NCBI GenBank assembly: GCA_015680685.1
Contig: MNCI01035006.1
Coordinates: forward strand, 158,459-222,458
From: Gnetum montanum
Taxonomy: Eukaryota; Streptophyta; Gnetopsida; Gnetales; Gnetaceae
Direction of reading: 5' to 3'
DNA: 64,000 nt
Part shown: piece by piece, positions 36,240-47,260 of the stretch
Position numbering within the stretch: the first letter of the stretch is position 1
How the letters are laid out: the number at the start of each line of letters is the position of its first letter
Notes under the pieces: generated by a model
Seen by the model: only the letters and a program-made list of their open reading frames with translations
Told to the model about the DNA's origin: nothing
Database searches by the model: none
Program-made: the position numbers and the translations under genes

Positions 36240-36920
36240 ACTTCCTAATTTTCATTAATGTTGAGGATCAAATAATATAGTTGTAGTTCTACCACAAGGA
36301 CTATTTGGTTAGATGGCCTTATTCGGGATGCTAGGAATTCATCCTAATCTTCAACTTCTTCCTTAGGAATTAACTCCAATAACTTGATAATTTGGAAGAA
36401 TCAAGCATCGTATCAAATGTATTATAGGATCTTGATGAAGAATGATGTTGGCTTCTCTTCATTAGTCATGATAGCATAATTGGTGAATCCTGGTTCTTCA
36501 TGAATAATATCTATTAGCATCATCTATTCTTGAATTTTGGAGTCCAAGTTATTTATTAAAGATTTGAAGTAGGTATTATATGTGTTGGCTAATGGAATTA
36601 CATATAGAATTGATGGGAAAACCTTTTTCAAATGAGGTTCTCATTCTAAGAATTCTTTTACATATCCATATGTTAGAAATTAATGAGCTCCACTTCTAAC
36701 CTTCACATTAAAATCTTCATATAAAGGATGAATGATGCTAGGTTAAGAATGATATGGATTAAAAATATATTGTACTTGAAGCTTTCCTCAATCTAATAAA
36801 TTAAGTAGGCCACTTAATAAAGTCTAACATCTAGGCATGTTGATTTAGCAACCAAATGTGTGTTCATCGCACATACATGTCTTCCTAATAACTACATTTT
36901 AACTACCAATTTCAAGGCTA
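36240..36920 (-). pseudogene. 3'-terminal coding remnant of a minus-strand retroelement
   Basis: From about 36920 downwards the minus strand gives a continuous protein-like text with scattered TAG/TAA: NMPRC, KLQVQYIFNPYHS, GYVKEFLE, EPHLKKVFPSILYVIPLANT, SLINNLDSKIQE. It ends a few hundred bases before the PPT at 35812, so it is the last frame of that element. No RT, IN or gag motif was seen and the family is unknown. Confidence 0.45.
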
Positions 36921-37048
36921 TGCAACTTCTTCAAAATTTTTATCATTTTTTCTTCTTGATGAAAACATTACCTAGCCCATGTATAATCCTTAATGTATCT
37001 TTGTAAGTTTTTTTATGTGTATTTCTTGCATTAGTTTTTTTTTTTTTG

Positions 37049-37794
37049 TGATGATTCTATGATGTTTTGTCATGTTTGGAAGTGTTTTGAGCCTATTTAG
37101 TAAGCTCAAGAAATTTTGGGATCAATGGAAACTTGTTTGAAGATTTTTGAACATTCTATACCTCAAAATAAGCATCTTTGTTTTTGGCCTTGGCAAGTGA
37201 GACCTCTCCACCTCCTACAAGATGTCTCATCTACATCGAAGACATCTCATGCATTCCCCAGACATCTTAGTCAACCCCAAGATGTCTCAATATTTATCAA
37301 GACATCTCCACTAGATCCAAGATATATCCTTTGTCAACTTTCAATTTTTAGTTGGGACATCTCACTTTTCTCCAAGATGTCTTAGGTGAACATAACACAT
37401 TTTTGTATGAATTTTTAAAGATTCAAATTATGAATTTAAGAGGCAAGGTAGGGAAAACATATTTAAAAAAAAGTATAAATGTACCTCTTGAGTCCTTATT
37501 TTAGCTAAGAAAATTTAGGGAGCAAGTGGTGAGCTGAGAGAAAAGAGTAGTAAGAGAGAGTCTTAGCCAACTATCTTGGTTATCATCCTTGTGCGTATGT
37601 GATTACTTTAATTGAATGTTGTGTGAGGATTGGATTGAATGTCTTGTCTATCCTTAGGAGTATGTGCTTCCTTTCAGTTTTAAATTCTCCTTTTGAGCAA
37701 AAATAAAGCTTTTACATTTTCTTTCTTGTTCAATTTTGTTTTTTTTTTCAATTGGGAGAGCTTGGATTATGAAATCCAAGGAAGCTCCTCATCA
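37049..37794 (+). repeat. Element F 5' LTR
   Basis: It runs from TGATGATTCT to CTCATCA, so the ends form TGATG/CATCA. Seven AGACATCT/AGATGTCT palindromes lie at 37215-37385, a TATA box TATAAAT at 37474-37480 and a leader downstream. An iMet-type PBS starts three bases after the end. The left boundary rests on the inverted terminal bases alone because the 3' LTR is outside the window. Confidence 0.6.
37215..37385 (+). promoter_or_regulatory. AGACATCT palindrome cluster in element F U3
   Basis: Seven copies in about 170 bp, ending some 90 bp upstream of the TATA box. Confidence 0.5.
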
Positions 37795-37797
37795 TAT

Positions 37798-37809
37798 TGG
37801 TATTTGAGC
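37798..37809 (+). other. Primer binding site, initiator tRNA-Met type
   Basis: TGGTATTTGAGC matches the plant iMet PBS TGGTATCAGAGC at 10 of 12 bases and lies right after the LTR, fixing element F on the plus strand. Confidence 0.7.
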
Positions 37810-38153
37810 ACTTGTAATTGAAGAAAATTACATTCAAGTGGATAATTCTCATCTCAATTACAAAGAATCACTCCAAATTCTTATGTTTGGGTGAATTCTC
37901 TCTTATTACATGTTCCACTCATTTTAGAATTTGAAAATTTTCCTATAATCTCTAGGTTTATCATATCTCTCACTAATTTGAAGATAATTATAGAATTGAA
38001 CATTAATTGGATTGCAATAGCTAGGGTTTAAAGTTATTAAACTCATTTCTCTTGAGATTTGAGTATTCTTAGTTTTATTCCTTGAGAAATCTTGAACATT
38101 TCACCTTTCCTTATGGTATTTTATGAAAATTATCTTTTACATCACTCTCCATC

Positions 38154-38982
38154 ATGCCATCAAAGAAGAAAACAATCCAAGCTTTGTTAGGAGACATGGA
38201 TGATATGATAAATTCTCTCAAGCTCATTGTTAAGAAGCTTGAAAATATTGAAGAGAAAAAAGGACATGTTACTTCACAAAAAGAATCTAAGGAAACAATT
38301 CAACCAATTCTTCACCAAGATCTTCTTCAAGATATTTCTCAATGTAATTCCTTGAAGATGATCTTCCTTTTACAAATGAAGACTTTCGAGAAGAAGAAGA
38401 TTAAGATGATGTCTTTATTCATGCTCCTAGTGTTAAGAATCAGTCTCAAGAATTTAAATTTCCTAGGAAGGGAAAGAAAGAAATCTCCTTTAAGCCTCAA
38501 AGAAATAAAGGTGAAGGAATTGAAGTCACTCTTGTAAAAGCGTGTAGATATGCTTCAAGGATGCCTCTTGTTGAAGTTAAATGCTTTAATGGCATGGAAG
38601 AAACTAAACCATTCCTAAAAAGGTGTCATATGCTAAAGCCAAATTCGAAGGAATGACACTTATATGGTTGGAAATGGAAAATCATTCTTACAAGTTGAAT
38701 AATAATACTCATATGAAATATTAGTCATTAATGTAGTTCATTCCCAAGAAAACATTTGAGAATACTCATCATAAATAAGAGGTCATTCAAAAATTAAAAT
38801 ACCTAAGACAAGGTAATAAGAGTATAAAATACTTCTACATATATTTTTGAAAGGTTTTCCAACTTGAAAAAGCTCATTAGGATGATAATGAACAAGCATC
38901 AAACTTTCAATAAGGGATTAAAAATGAGTATGATGTATGGACACCTCTTTCAATCCCCTTCTCTTTCCCTAAAGATTATTTT
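38154..38982 (+). pseudogene. Element F gag, N-terminal part
   Basis: The ATG at 38154 opens a Lys-rich N-terminus with a short coiled coil (DMDDMINSLKLIVKKLENIE). A frame change follows near 38360 and then the capsid. Later text such as KYLRQGNKSIKYFYIYF corresponds to the L(R/K)QG.KSV.EYY signature of Ty3/gypsy gag. The frame is cut at 38983 by an inserted LTR and resumes near 40088. Confidence 0.65.
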
Positions 38983-39029
38983 TGTAGATTTTAGGCTCTA
39001 TAGAAACATTTGGAAGGGTTGAGAGACAT

Positions 39030-39180
39030 CTTGGCCAAATATAGAGACCTCACTAGAGATGTCTTAGAGGTGCTAAAGATGTCTATGTTGAAGTAGAGAC
39101 ATCTCTTTATTTTTGGAGACATCTCTAGTGGGATGTCTTTACTAAGTGATAGACATCTCCCATGCTAGAGAGATGTCTCC
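39030..39180 (+). promoter_or_regulatory. AGACATCT palindrome cluster, third LTR
   Basis: Eight copies in both directions in about 150 bp; see also 6960-7280 and 37215-37385. Confidence 0.45.
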
Positions 39181-39483
39181 CAAGAATCAAAGGTGTTTCT
39201 TTTAAATTTTTTTTTTAACAAAAAGATAGCTATTCCAAGTTACAGAAAACTTGTACAGTTGAGAAAAATTTCAAAGTTAACCATTCTAATTTGGGAAATA
39301 GTCAAGAGAAGATGAAAAAAGATGGAAATAGCTAAAGATCCTCAAGTTGAGTTGGGGAAGGATTCCTAGGTTTCTTATCTTCTATTTGTTAATAAATATT
39401 AATGAAACTCTTCATGAGATTTTATGATGAAGGGAGCTGATATGATGAGAGTTAACTTGTGTATCATGAACATAAAGTAAGTC

Positions 39484-39807
39484 GATGTGTGGCAAGAGTG
39501 TAAGTGAGCACATTGAGTGATTACATGTGTGGTTGTAGCTCCAAGATAAATTATGTGGTATATTGATGTGTGGCAAGAGTGTAAGTGAGCACATTGAGTG
39601 ATTACATGTGTGGTTGTAGCTCCAAGATAAATTATGTGGTATATTGATGTGTGGCAAGAGTGTAAGTGAGCACATTGAGTGATTACATGTGTGGTTGTAG
39701 CTCCAAGATAAATTATGTGGTATATTGATGTGTGGCAAGAGTGTAAGTGAGCACATTGAGTGATTACATGTGTGGTTGTAGCTCCAAGATAAATTATGTG
39801 GTATATT
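39484..39807. repeat. Four identical 81-bp tandem repeats
   Basis: Units start at 39484, 39565, 39646 and 39727 with GATGTGTGGCAAGAGTGTAA and show no difference by eye; a short partial unit follows at 39808. The length is a multiple of three, which creates a long minus-strand frame with a 27-residue repeat, but nothing suggests translation. The identity contrasts with the strongly decayed surroundings and points to recent amplification or an assembly effect. Confidence 0.95.
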
Positions 39808-40087
39808 GATGTGTGTATTCTTGTATCTTTCTTATGAGTTGAGATCTCAGTCCCAAGTTGTGAGAGAGATTCTCTATTAGTTGTGTCTTACATTGAGAAT
39901 AAATATGGTGTGATTATAGAGCCTCATGCTCTGCAATGTCATTGACTATTATGAGTGTTTGAATGTTTTTTGGGTTGTTGAATCTTGTTATAATCTTCTT
40001 TTAAATAATTGAAGATAGCTAGTTTTCTAGCCAATTATTTGTGTTTTCATAATATCTAGATTTATTGGAATTGAAGGTGATTTTCCA

Positions 40088-40660
40088 TTAAAGTAAGCCT
40101 ACTCCAGAGTATCAAAAAGATCCAACATTCTTAAGAGGCTTTTAAATTAGCTCTTAACATTGAGAAGAAACTTCAAGGCTACACTAAAGATTCCAAATAT
40201 TCTAAGGAAAAGAGCTTCAAAGCTTCTAAAGGTGAGAAAAGAGCCAAGGAAAAGGGAAATTCCAAAAAAGACACAAATGAGAAGAAAGAGAAATCAAATA
40301 AGGGTCAAGATTCCATGAAAGACCACTAAGAAATAAAATGGTTAATGGAATGGCTATGCCTCCAAATTTCAATGCTTCAATTGTGATGAAAAGGGACACA
40401 AATAATGGTAGTGTAGAAATCCAAAAGGCTCTAAGGACAAGGAACTTCAAACCTTGAAAAATAAAGAATCCTCCAATGAAGGTAATCCTCATTCTCCTAT
40501 GATTAAAGATGTAACTAAAATTAAGTCTTACATGAGAAATGTGAATGTCAATGAAGATTTTAGGATAAATATTCTCTTTAGGATTGGGGCTAGGTGTCTT
40601 GATAGTGGTAAATAAATACATATTTTGATTGATAGTGATGCTCAAGAAAATGTGATTCTT
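40088..40660 (+). pseudogene. Element F gag C-terminus, zinc knuckle and protease
   Basis: After the inserted LTR the gag frame continues with a Lys-rich segment. A CCHC knuckle of the C-X2-C-X4-H-X4-C type follows (CFNCDEKGHK, two TAG at presumed Gln, then C) near 40375-40420. A protease active site appears in ILIDSDAQENVI near 40620, where the family has DSGA, so the Gly is Asp here. The order gag-NC-PR leading into RT is that of ordinary Ty3/gypsy pol. Confidence 0.65.
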
Positions 40661-40683
40661 CAAAAGTTTTTGCTAAGCGTGGC

Positions 40684-41893
40684 TTGAAGAAATTTCCACA
40701 TCCTAGGTCATATATAATTCATTGGCTTTCAAAAGATAATTTTCAAGAAGTGAAGGATCAATGTATTTTGCCTTTCAAAACTGGTTCCTTCAAAGACAAA
40801 GTACATTATGAAATTCTTTCAATTAATTATGCTAATATCATTTTAGAAAGACCTTGGAACTTTGATAATAAGGCTTCTTTTAGTGGTGAAAAAAATATAT
40901 GTTCTATACTAAGAGAAGATGGGATACATGAATTAATCCCTATGACTTGGCCATAGGACAAGGAAAATGTCCCTAAAAATGCTACATTGATCTTTCTTAG
41001 TGAGAATGAGTACCTACAAGCACATGAAGAGGTTGGGCATGGTTTTACTATTATGTCAACACTTGCAAAAAGTGAAGAGGAGCATTTAACTAAACTTTCT
41101 CCAAAGATGCAACCTTTAACATTGGAATTTGTCAATGTTTTCAAGGAAAAATTGGAAGGGCTTTCACCAATGAGGTCTATTTAACATCAGATATATTTTA
41201 TGCCTAGAGCTAAGATTCCAAATGAGAGAGCATACCAAATGACTCAAAATCAAAGGGAGGAACTGCATAAATAAGTGAATTAATCTTCAATGATTTTCTT
41301 AAGGAATCCATCTCTTCTTATATTATTCCAATTGTCCTAGTTCCATAGAAGGATACCAATAAATTGAGAATGTGCATAGATTCTAGGGTTATTTATAGGA
41401 TTACTATTAAGTATATGTTTTATATTCCTAAAATGGATGACATTCTTAATGTACTTTTTAATGTTGAGATTTTCTTCAAGATTGATTTAAAGAGTGGCTA
41501 TCATCAAATAAGAATTAGATAAGAAGATGAATTGAAAAAAAACCTTTAAAATACCAAATGACCTATATGAGTGATTAATCATGCCTTTAAGCTAACCAAT
41601 GGTCCAACAATAATTATGAAACTTAGAATAAAGTTCTAAAGGATCTTATTGATAAATGTTGCATTTTATTTGATAATATCCTTGTGTACAATTCTACAAA
41701 GGAAGACCATGTGTAACACTTGAGGTTGGTAGGCTTCGAGTTGCAAGAGGTAAAATTGGTAATCAATGCAAATAAATATCATTTTATGAAAAAAAAAACA
41801 TTATGTACTTAGGTCATGTTGTCTCCAAGAACTAAGTCAAGATCAAACCAAATAAGATCAAGAAAATCAAAAAGTGGCATTCACCTAGAGATG
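40684..41893 (+). pseudogene. Element F reverse transcriptase, truncated by element G
   Basis: A connecting segment (40684-41180) with RPWNFDNKASFSG and LSPKMQPLTLEFVNVFKEKL leads to RT. Visible RT parts are a NKLRMC.DSR block, FSKIDLKSGYHQIRI (first catalytic Asp), a FDNILVY site (family FDDILVYS, second Asp changed to Asn), and YLGHVVSK followed by a lysine-rich segment. The reading then stops exactly at 41893 where element G's LTR begins. RNase H and integrase would lie beyond element G, outside the window. Confidence 0.75.
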
Positions 41894-43253
41894 TGTAGCA
41901 CCTAAAAATTTGAACACTAGAAAAAATTGAAAATTATAAGTGGAACAATTTTAATCTCAGATGCCAAGGACCTCTGAGAAACAAGATCCAAGGCATCCTG
42001 GAAAGTCTTGTTGATCACCTAGAGACTTAGAAAGTATAAGCAGGGGTAAATGATTTAAATAAAAATGCAAATCCCAACTTAAAAGAAAATGCATTGAAAT
42101 GAACTTGCATAATGAATGAACTAAAAGATTTATTACAATAAATGAAATATTCAAAAGTATAAAGTTCAAAGTTATACAGATTATGTGTCTAAATGCACAA
42201 GGAGTTGCTTGACTAAAGCTTGAAGCCTATTAAAGTTGATAGGGAATATTTTGTAGTTAGCTCCACAATCCAGTTACTTCCCAACTGCAATCATCAAAAC
42301 TCCTTGGGGGGTTTTAAGCTCAGATCTCCAATGTTGGTCATAGGGGGATAAAGATGTTTGACTTTTTTGGATTTTGGCACTATGTTAAAAGTCTCAAATG
42401 CCTAGTTTATTATAAAATTTCTCCAAAATATTTACAAAATTATAAAGGTCGTAAGTGCTCTATGTTGGAAAGGTTGTTCGGTCAAATTAGTGTTGAATGA
42501 TGGAACCTATCCAAAGTGTTTGAAATTGGCATTTATAGTTCTCATGGTTGCTGGTTTTTGGTTGCAAACTCTTGCCATTTTTACTAATAGATTAATTTTT
42601 TTGTAGGTGTGACAAGCTATAATCTCCAACATATTTTTCCATTTCTAGTAAGCTTTGATGCACCCAAGCCACCAAAATCACTTTAGATACTAAGAATAGT
42701 AAATGTAATTTTCTAACTATGATGGCTTCATCCATCTATGCTAGCTTCATGGGAACTATGTTGGCATCTTGAAATCTATGTTGAAATTGGTGGAGTAATG
42801 CTAGCCTAGTTGGAACAATGAAACACCAACCACTCCAACACTAGCTTCATGGGAAAATAGAAACACCCACAACCCCAACGTTGGTCTTGTGACATCCATG
42901 TTGGGTTTTTCAAGAAAAATGAAAATCCAACACCACTAATGGTAGATGTAGGTTTTTCCATCATAGCTGTGGTTATGCCCCACAAAAAACCTATGAAAAT
43001 GTCAAATTCAGCAGTTCCCAAGGCATTTTCAGCCTTTCCAAGCCTAGATATAGACATGAGATGGCTTTTTCCACTTGGGAAGTGAGGCTATAATGACTTA
43101 TGAGGTATTTTTCAAGCCCAAAAGTTTAAGTATGTGAGATTATATCTCGTGGGCTACAAACCCCACATTTTATAATGAAAAGCCAACCTCAAGTATAGGG
43201 GTGAAGGTCATAATGGTGAAGGATTGAACATCCATTTTCTTGGTGGTGTTTCA
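41894..43253 (-). repeat. Element G 3' LTR (left)
   Basis: From TGTAGCACCTAAAAATTTG to GGTGTTTCA it matches the LTRs of C and D throughout, though more distantly than C's two LTRs match each other. It interrupts element F's RT. The partner LTR is beyond the window's right edge. Confidence 0.8.
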
Positions 43254-43268
43254 TTGGACCCTCTTTGT
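43254..43268 (-). other. Polypurine tract of element G
   Basis: Minus strand AAAGAGGGTCC directly before the TGAAACACC start of the LTR; one base differs from C's tract. Confidence 0.65.
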
Positions 43269-44335
43269 TGATGTTTGGAGGATTAACCCAAGAGACATTG
43301 ACAAAGAATACAAAACACCACTATAGGTTTATCATCAAAGTTCCCTCTCTATGCTTAATTTTTTAGTGTTGAACCATGTTAAAGAGTGCTTATGATGATG
43401 AGATAAGGTTACGGTGATGCGATAGAGGTTGAAGGCTCTATTTGGATATGAGGTAGTGGTCACAGGGTTACCAATGAGTTCCAAATGTTGGTAATCATAA
43501 TTATGGTTGTGGTGGTGACATTTTTGGCTAATTGATGAGGTCTTTGTGCTTCGTTCTTTGAAGTGTTAATCACTCAATAATGGTTTAGAGGAATCAACAC
43601 ATTACTCCAATGTTTCTTTGGCCATTAGGCTTCTCCCTCTACTTGTTTGGAGCCATTGATTTATCTTTTGATATTCATTGGTCTTTTGAATTCTTAGAAA
43701 TTTTCTTTTTTCACTTTTTATTTAGGAGGGGGAGGGGGGGGGGGGGTGAATCCTTCATTGGGTTTCATTACCAAGGCTAAGTTTGATTTGGTTTTCTTGT
43801 TGAATGAGATGTGTTACACCCAAAAAACTTGATGGTGCAACATGAAGAAGGAAACATCACATGACCATAATGCATGAGTGTTAAACATAGGTTCCCCTTA
43901 TTATTCTAGGTAAGGAAGGTTATAATTAGGCTACAGGGTTGGGCCCAAGGAATGGTAATGGAGATGATGTGAAACAAACACTCTTGCCACAACAGGACAA
44001 GCTCACCAAATATTATGCATGAAGGTCACACAATGACTTGTTGCTACAATAAGTTGCACCTTGTAATGAATTTAGGCTTCATCCTACAAGCACAACTCTA
44101 AGATGACAAGAAGAAAAAATAAAGAAAACATGTTATAATACAATGCATAAGGCTACATAAGACCACTAGCAAACTAGGCCATCATAGGTCACTATCAATG
44201 CAACATGGAGAGATCTATGTAATGTGTCTCAAATTTACAAAGCTTATAGTGCATTCATTGGGCTAAATAGAGAGAGATAGATAAAGATAAGAAGAGATTA
44301 TGTAGGTTCACTTGTTTTTAACAATCAATCATTTT
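43269..44335 (-). other. Element G 3' untranslated region
   Basis: Non-coding, aligned with 5133-6163 of element C. It contains a G run of about 20 bases with two interruptions at 43726-43747, where C has T-rich text. Confidence 0.5.
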
Positions 44336-44735
44336 CTACAAGTTTTTAACAATGGTAAATAACACTACAAGAAAACATGTACATGTTAGATGTAATCTAA
44401 GGTAATTGATGGCTTTAATTTTGCCTTGGAGGACCTTGGTGATATCTTGAGCTTGTTGAGGTTCTAGTGAGAAAATTAGTTTTAGTGTTTTCTCCTCACC
44501 ATTATGTGTCATGAGAAGAACCTCACCTAGAGGATCTTTGTTAATGTCGCCAATCTCAAGATCAAGGGTTTTAACTAGGTTCTCTGGCCACTCAAGAGGT
44601 TTCTTCATCAAGGCTATGTGGTTGACTAGGCTCTTAGGCTTAAGATCTAAATGATTGAGGTCAATGAATTGTTCAACATCACCATGAGGTTCGTTTAGTC
44701 TCAAAGGCAAACTATATTGTCTCTAGGTAACCATT
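44336..44735 (-). pseudogene. Element G pre-RT pol fragment
   Basis: A 124-codon minus-strand frame with HGDVEQFIDLNHLDLKPKSL, KPLEWPENLVKTLDL and SLEPQQAQDITKVLQ matches C's 10600-10860 and extends a little further toward RT. The next RT residues are absent; deletion joins it to the 3' untranslated region. Confidence 0.65.
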
Positions 44736-45640
44736 CTCCAATTAGATCATGTCAAACATAAGCACATTAATCAGCACATGTGTGATAAAATGAGAAAATG
44801 ATACCAAAATAATGTAAAATACTTTAGTAATTATGCATGGATAGGCTAAAATAGGTTATATCAATGGTCACACAAGGTCTACCAAGGCTATAAGAGGTAG
44901 GTGAAGATAAATAAGGTGAAACAAAGGCTAAACAAAGTTAAACAAAGGCCAAATGATGGTAGAATGGAGTTAAATGATGGTCAAACTCCATCCAATGTTA
45001 ATTAAGGTTAAAGCATTATCAATGGAGGCTATAAAATGGAAGTTAAACTAGGTATAATGTATCAAAGGATAAACATCATGAAATAAGGCTAAATAAAGGC
45101 CACATGATAGCTTAATGATGATCAAGCATCATCAAATAAGGTCAAACAAGGCTAAAACATGATCAACAAAGGTCATACGAGATAGGATAAGGTAGATAGA
45201 GTAAATCAAAGGCAAACTAAATGGGACAAAGCCAAATGATGACCAAATAGGGTTAAATGGAGCCCAAATGATGGTCAAATTCCACCCAATGATGTTCTGT
45301 ATGGTCAAACAAGGTCACAGTAATGTCCAATGGTATAAATTGATGTTAAAACCAATTCTCTAAGGTCAAAAGATGCCAAATGATAGAAAAAATTGATGAA
45401 ATAAGGTCAAATAATGTTGAAATTACAAAAAAATGAAGCAAGATAACATCAAATAATAGGGAAACAAAGGTCAATAATACATACCAAGGTCAAACTACAT
45501 AAAAACACAATGGAACAAGGACAAACTAGTAAAGGTGGATAACATGGGATAAAACATTATCAATGTTTATCAATTAGGGTTAGATTTTGCTAGTTTTAGG
45601 CCTTAGCAGGTCATGGTATGAGGCTAGAAGGTTGATGGGA
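44736..45640 (-). other. AG-rich diverged repeat tract in element G spacer
   Basis: Irregularly repeated phrases such as 'gtcaaacaaggctaaaac' and 'aaatgatggtcaaa', with one TTTTAGGCC unit near 45588. Counterpart of 10910-11640. Confidence 0.5.
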
Positions 45641-45699
45641 AAATTTGGGAACTTGGGGAGGATCGTTTCAAGGTTGTTTAAAGGCTAAAATGAGACCCC

Positions 45700-47260
45700 A
45701 TTCTCCAACTATGCTAAACCCATGCTGGATCCACACTAGCCAACATGGATGGGGTAAGCTCCAGCATGGCTCTTGTCAAAAAGTGAGTTTCATGGCTTGT
45801 TATGGCTATTTTTTCAGTTCTGATGTTTTGAATTGCTAGTGCAATGGTTAGGAGTGAATTTTGGTCAACTTTCTTGTCAAGTTGACCCTTTGGAAGTCAC
45901 AAATACTACATAGGACTTTTATCCATGCTAGGGATATGTTGGATATTTTGGCTTGATGAGAAAAATGGATTTGTGGCATCCCAAGGTTAGGATTTATGTT
46001 CTATTAGCTTTCCAAGATAGTGTAGGGGCATCAAGGTTGGGAATCGATCGTTTGAAGGCTAAAACAAACTTTTGGAAGTGAGGTTTGGAACCATCCCCCT
46101 TGACTATGCTAGTTAGCAAGTACCATTAGTGTGGATGGATCAAAATTGGGCTCTTGATGGTCAAAATAGGATCAAATTTTAGCTAGTTCCAGGTTTTTAA
46201 AGTTCTAGGCTTTCTCGATTAAGTTTTAGTTCATTTGGAGTGACATAATGCTAGTAAAACCCTCTTGGAATCCCAACTACATTAGAGCCATGCTTACCAG
46301 CATGGCTCTAGCCCTCCCCCAGTGTAGTTACATTTGGGTCTTAACGTTTTATGAGTTCTAGTGACAAATTAATCAATTTTTTGAGTCCTCATGGTTATTG
46401 GTGTTCATGGCTAGGGTTTAAGCTTGAAATTGTTAATCTTAAAGGTTATTTGAGCCTCAATATGGCCATCCCCCCTTGGACTACATTGGCCAACATAGGC
46501 CTAGTGTGGATGGAAGGAATGTGATGGATTTTTGTCATTTTTGACTCAATTTCTAGGCTTTGATGATCTTTGATGCTTCCAGCAAGGTTTTGGGATTGGA
46601 ATGATGCATTAGGATGTTGATTTGATTTATTTATGGTCTATTTTTGAGTTTTCATGGAGGAGTTACACTCAAACCATGTTGGCTAGCATATTCCCATGGC
46701 TTCTTAGTATGGCTTTAGGGTTGAAGTGGGTTTTAACTCATTTCTCCTTTATTTCTTGGCTTTTTAAGGTTACCAAACATCCTAAGAGGTTTCAAGGCTA
46801 AAATATATCATTTTGAAGGTCATTTTTGGCATTTGACAGTCAAACTCCAACCAACCATACTAGGACCATGTTGGCCAACATGGTTGAAGTGTCTTCCAAC
46901 ATGGTTCCAAGTTTGGAGTGGGGTTTTAACTAACTTTGCTTGGTTATTTGACATTTCAATGTGAATGGAGACTCTAAGGTGGTGTAAGGATCAAGAAATG
47001 CAACTTTGAAGGCTATTTATGACATATGATGACCAAACACTTGCCAACCATGCATGGTTGGGGTGCCTCCTAGTGTGGTTCATTCAAAACAAGTGATTTT
47101 AATACTTTTTGTTGGGTTTCAAGAGCTTCTAGAGCTACTAGAGATTCCAACTAGGATTTAAGGTTTAGAGTAATCATTCTATAGTCTATTGGAAGTTTGG
47201 TTGATGTTTAAAATTATCATCCTCCTTGGGACTACACTAGCTAACATAGTTGAAGTCATG
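45700..47260. repeat. Diverged ~190-bp tandem array, element G
   Basis: Cores related to GACTAYRCTAGCCARCATGGT recur near 45711, 45915, 46101, 46268, 46477, 46676, 46865, 47045 and 47228, about 170-210 bp apart. Several cores have become CCATGTTGGCCAACATGG-like palindromes, different from the TAGC-centred palindromes in element C, so the core has changed while the spacing stayed. Confidence 0.65.

Larger units (their letters stand above)
38983..40087 (+). mobile_element. Probable solo LTR inside element F gag
   Basis: About 1.1 kb of non-coding DNA interrupts gag. It begins TGTAGATTTTAGGC and may end ...TTTTCCA. It carries eight AGACATCT/AGATGTCT palindromes (39030-39180), an AT-rich TATA-like stretch near 39388 and the 81-bp repeat block. 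A clean target duplication was not found, so the ends are approximate; an unequal-recombination product or another insert type is possible. Confidence 0.5.

Noticed and set aside
39030-39180. CRISPR-like array of short repeats
   Set aside because: The spacing is irregular, repeats are 8-mers in both directions, and the context is a plant LTR.
39412-39756. 114-codon minus-strand frame with 27-residue repeats
   Set aside because: A by-product of the 81-bp tandem repeat, whose unit length is a multiple of three; no start or flanking coding signal.
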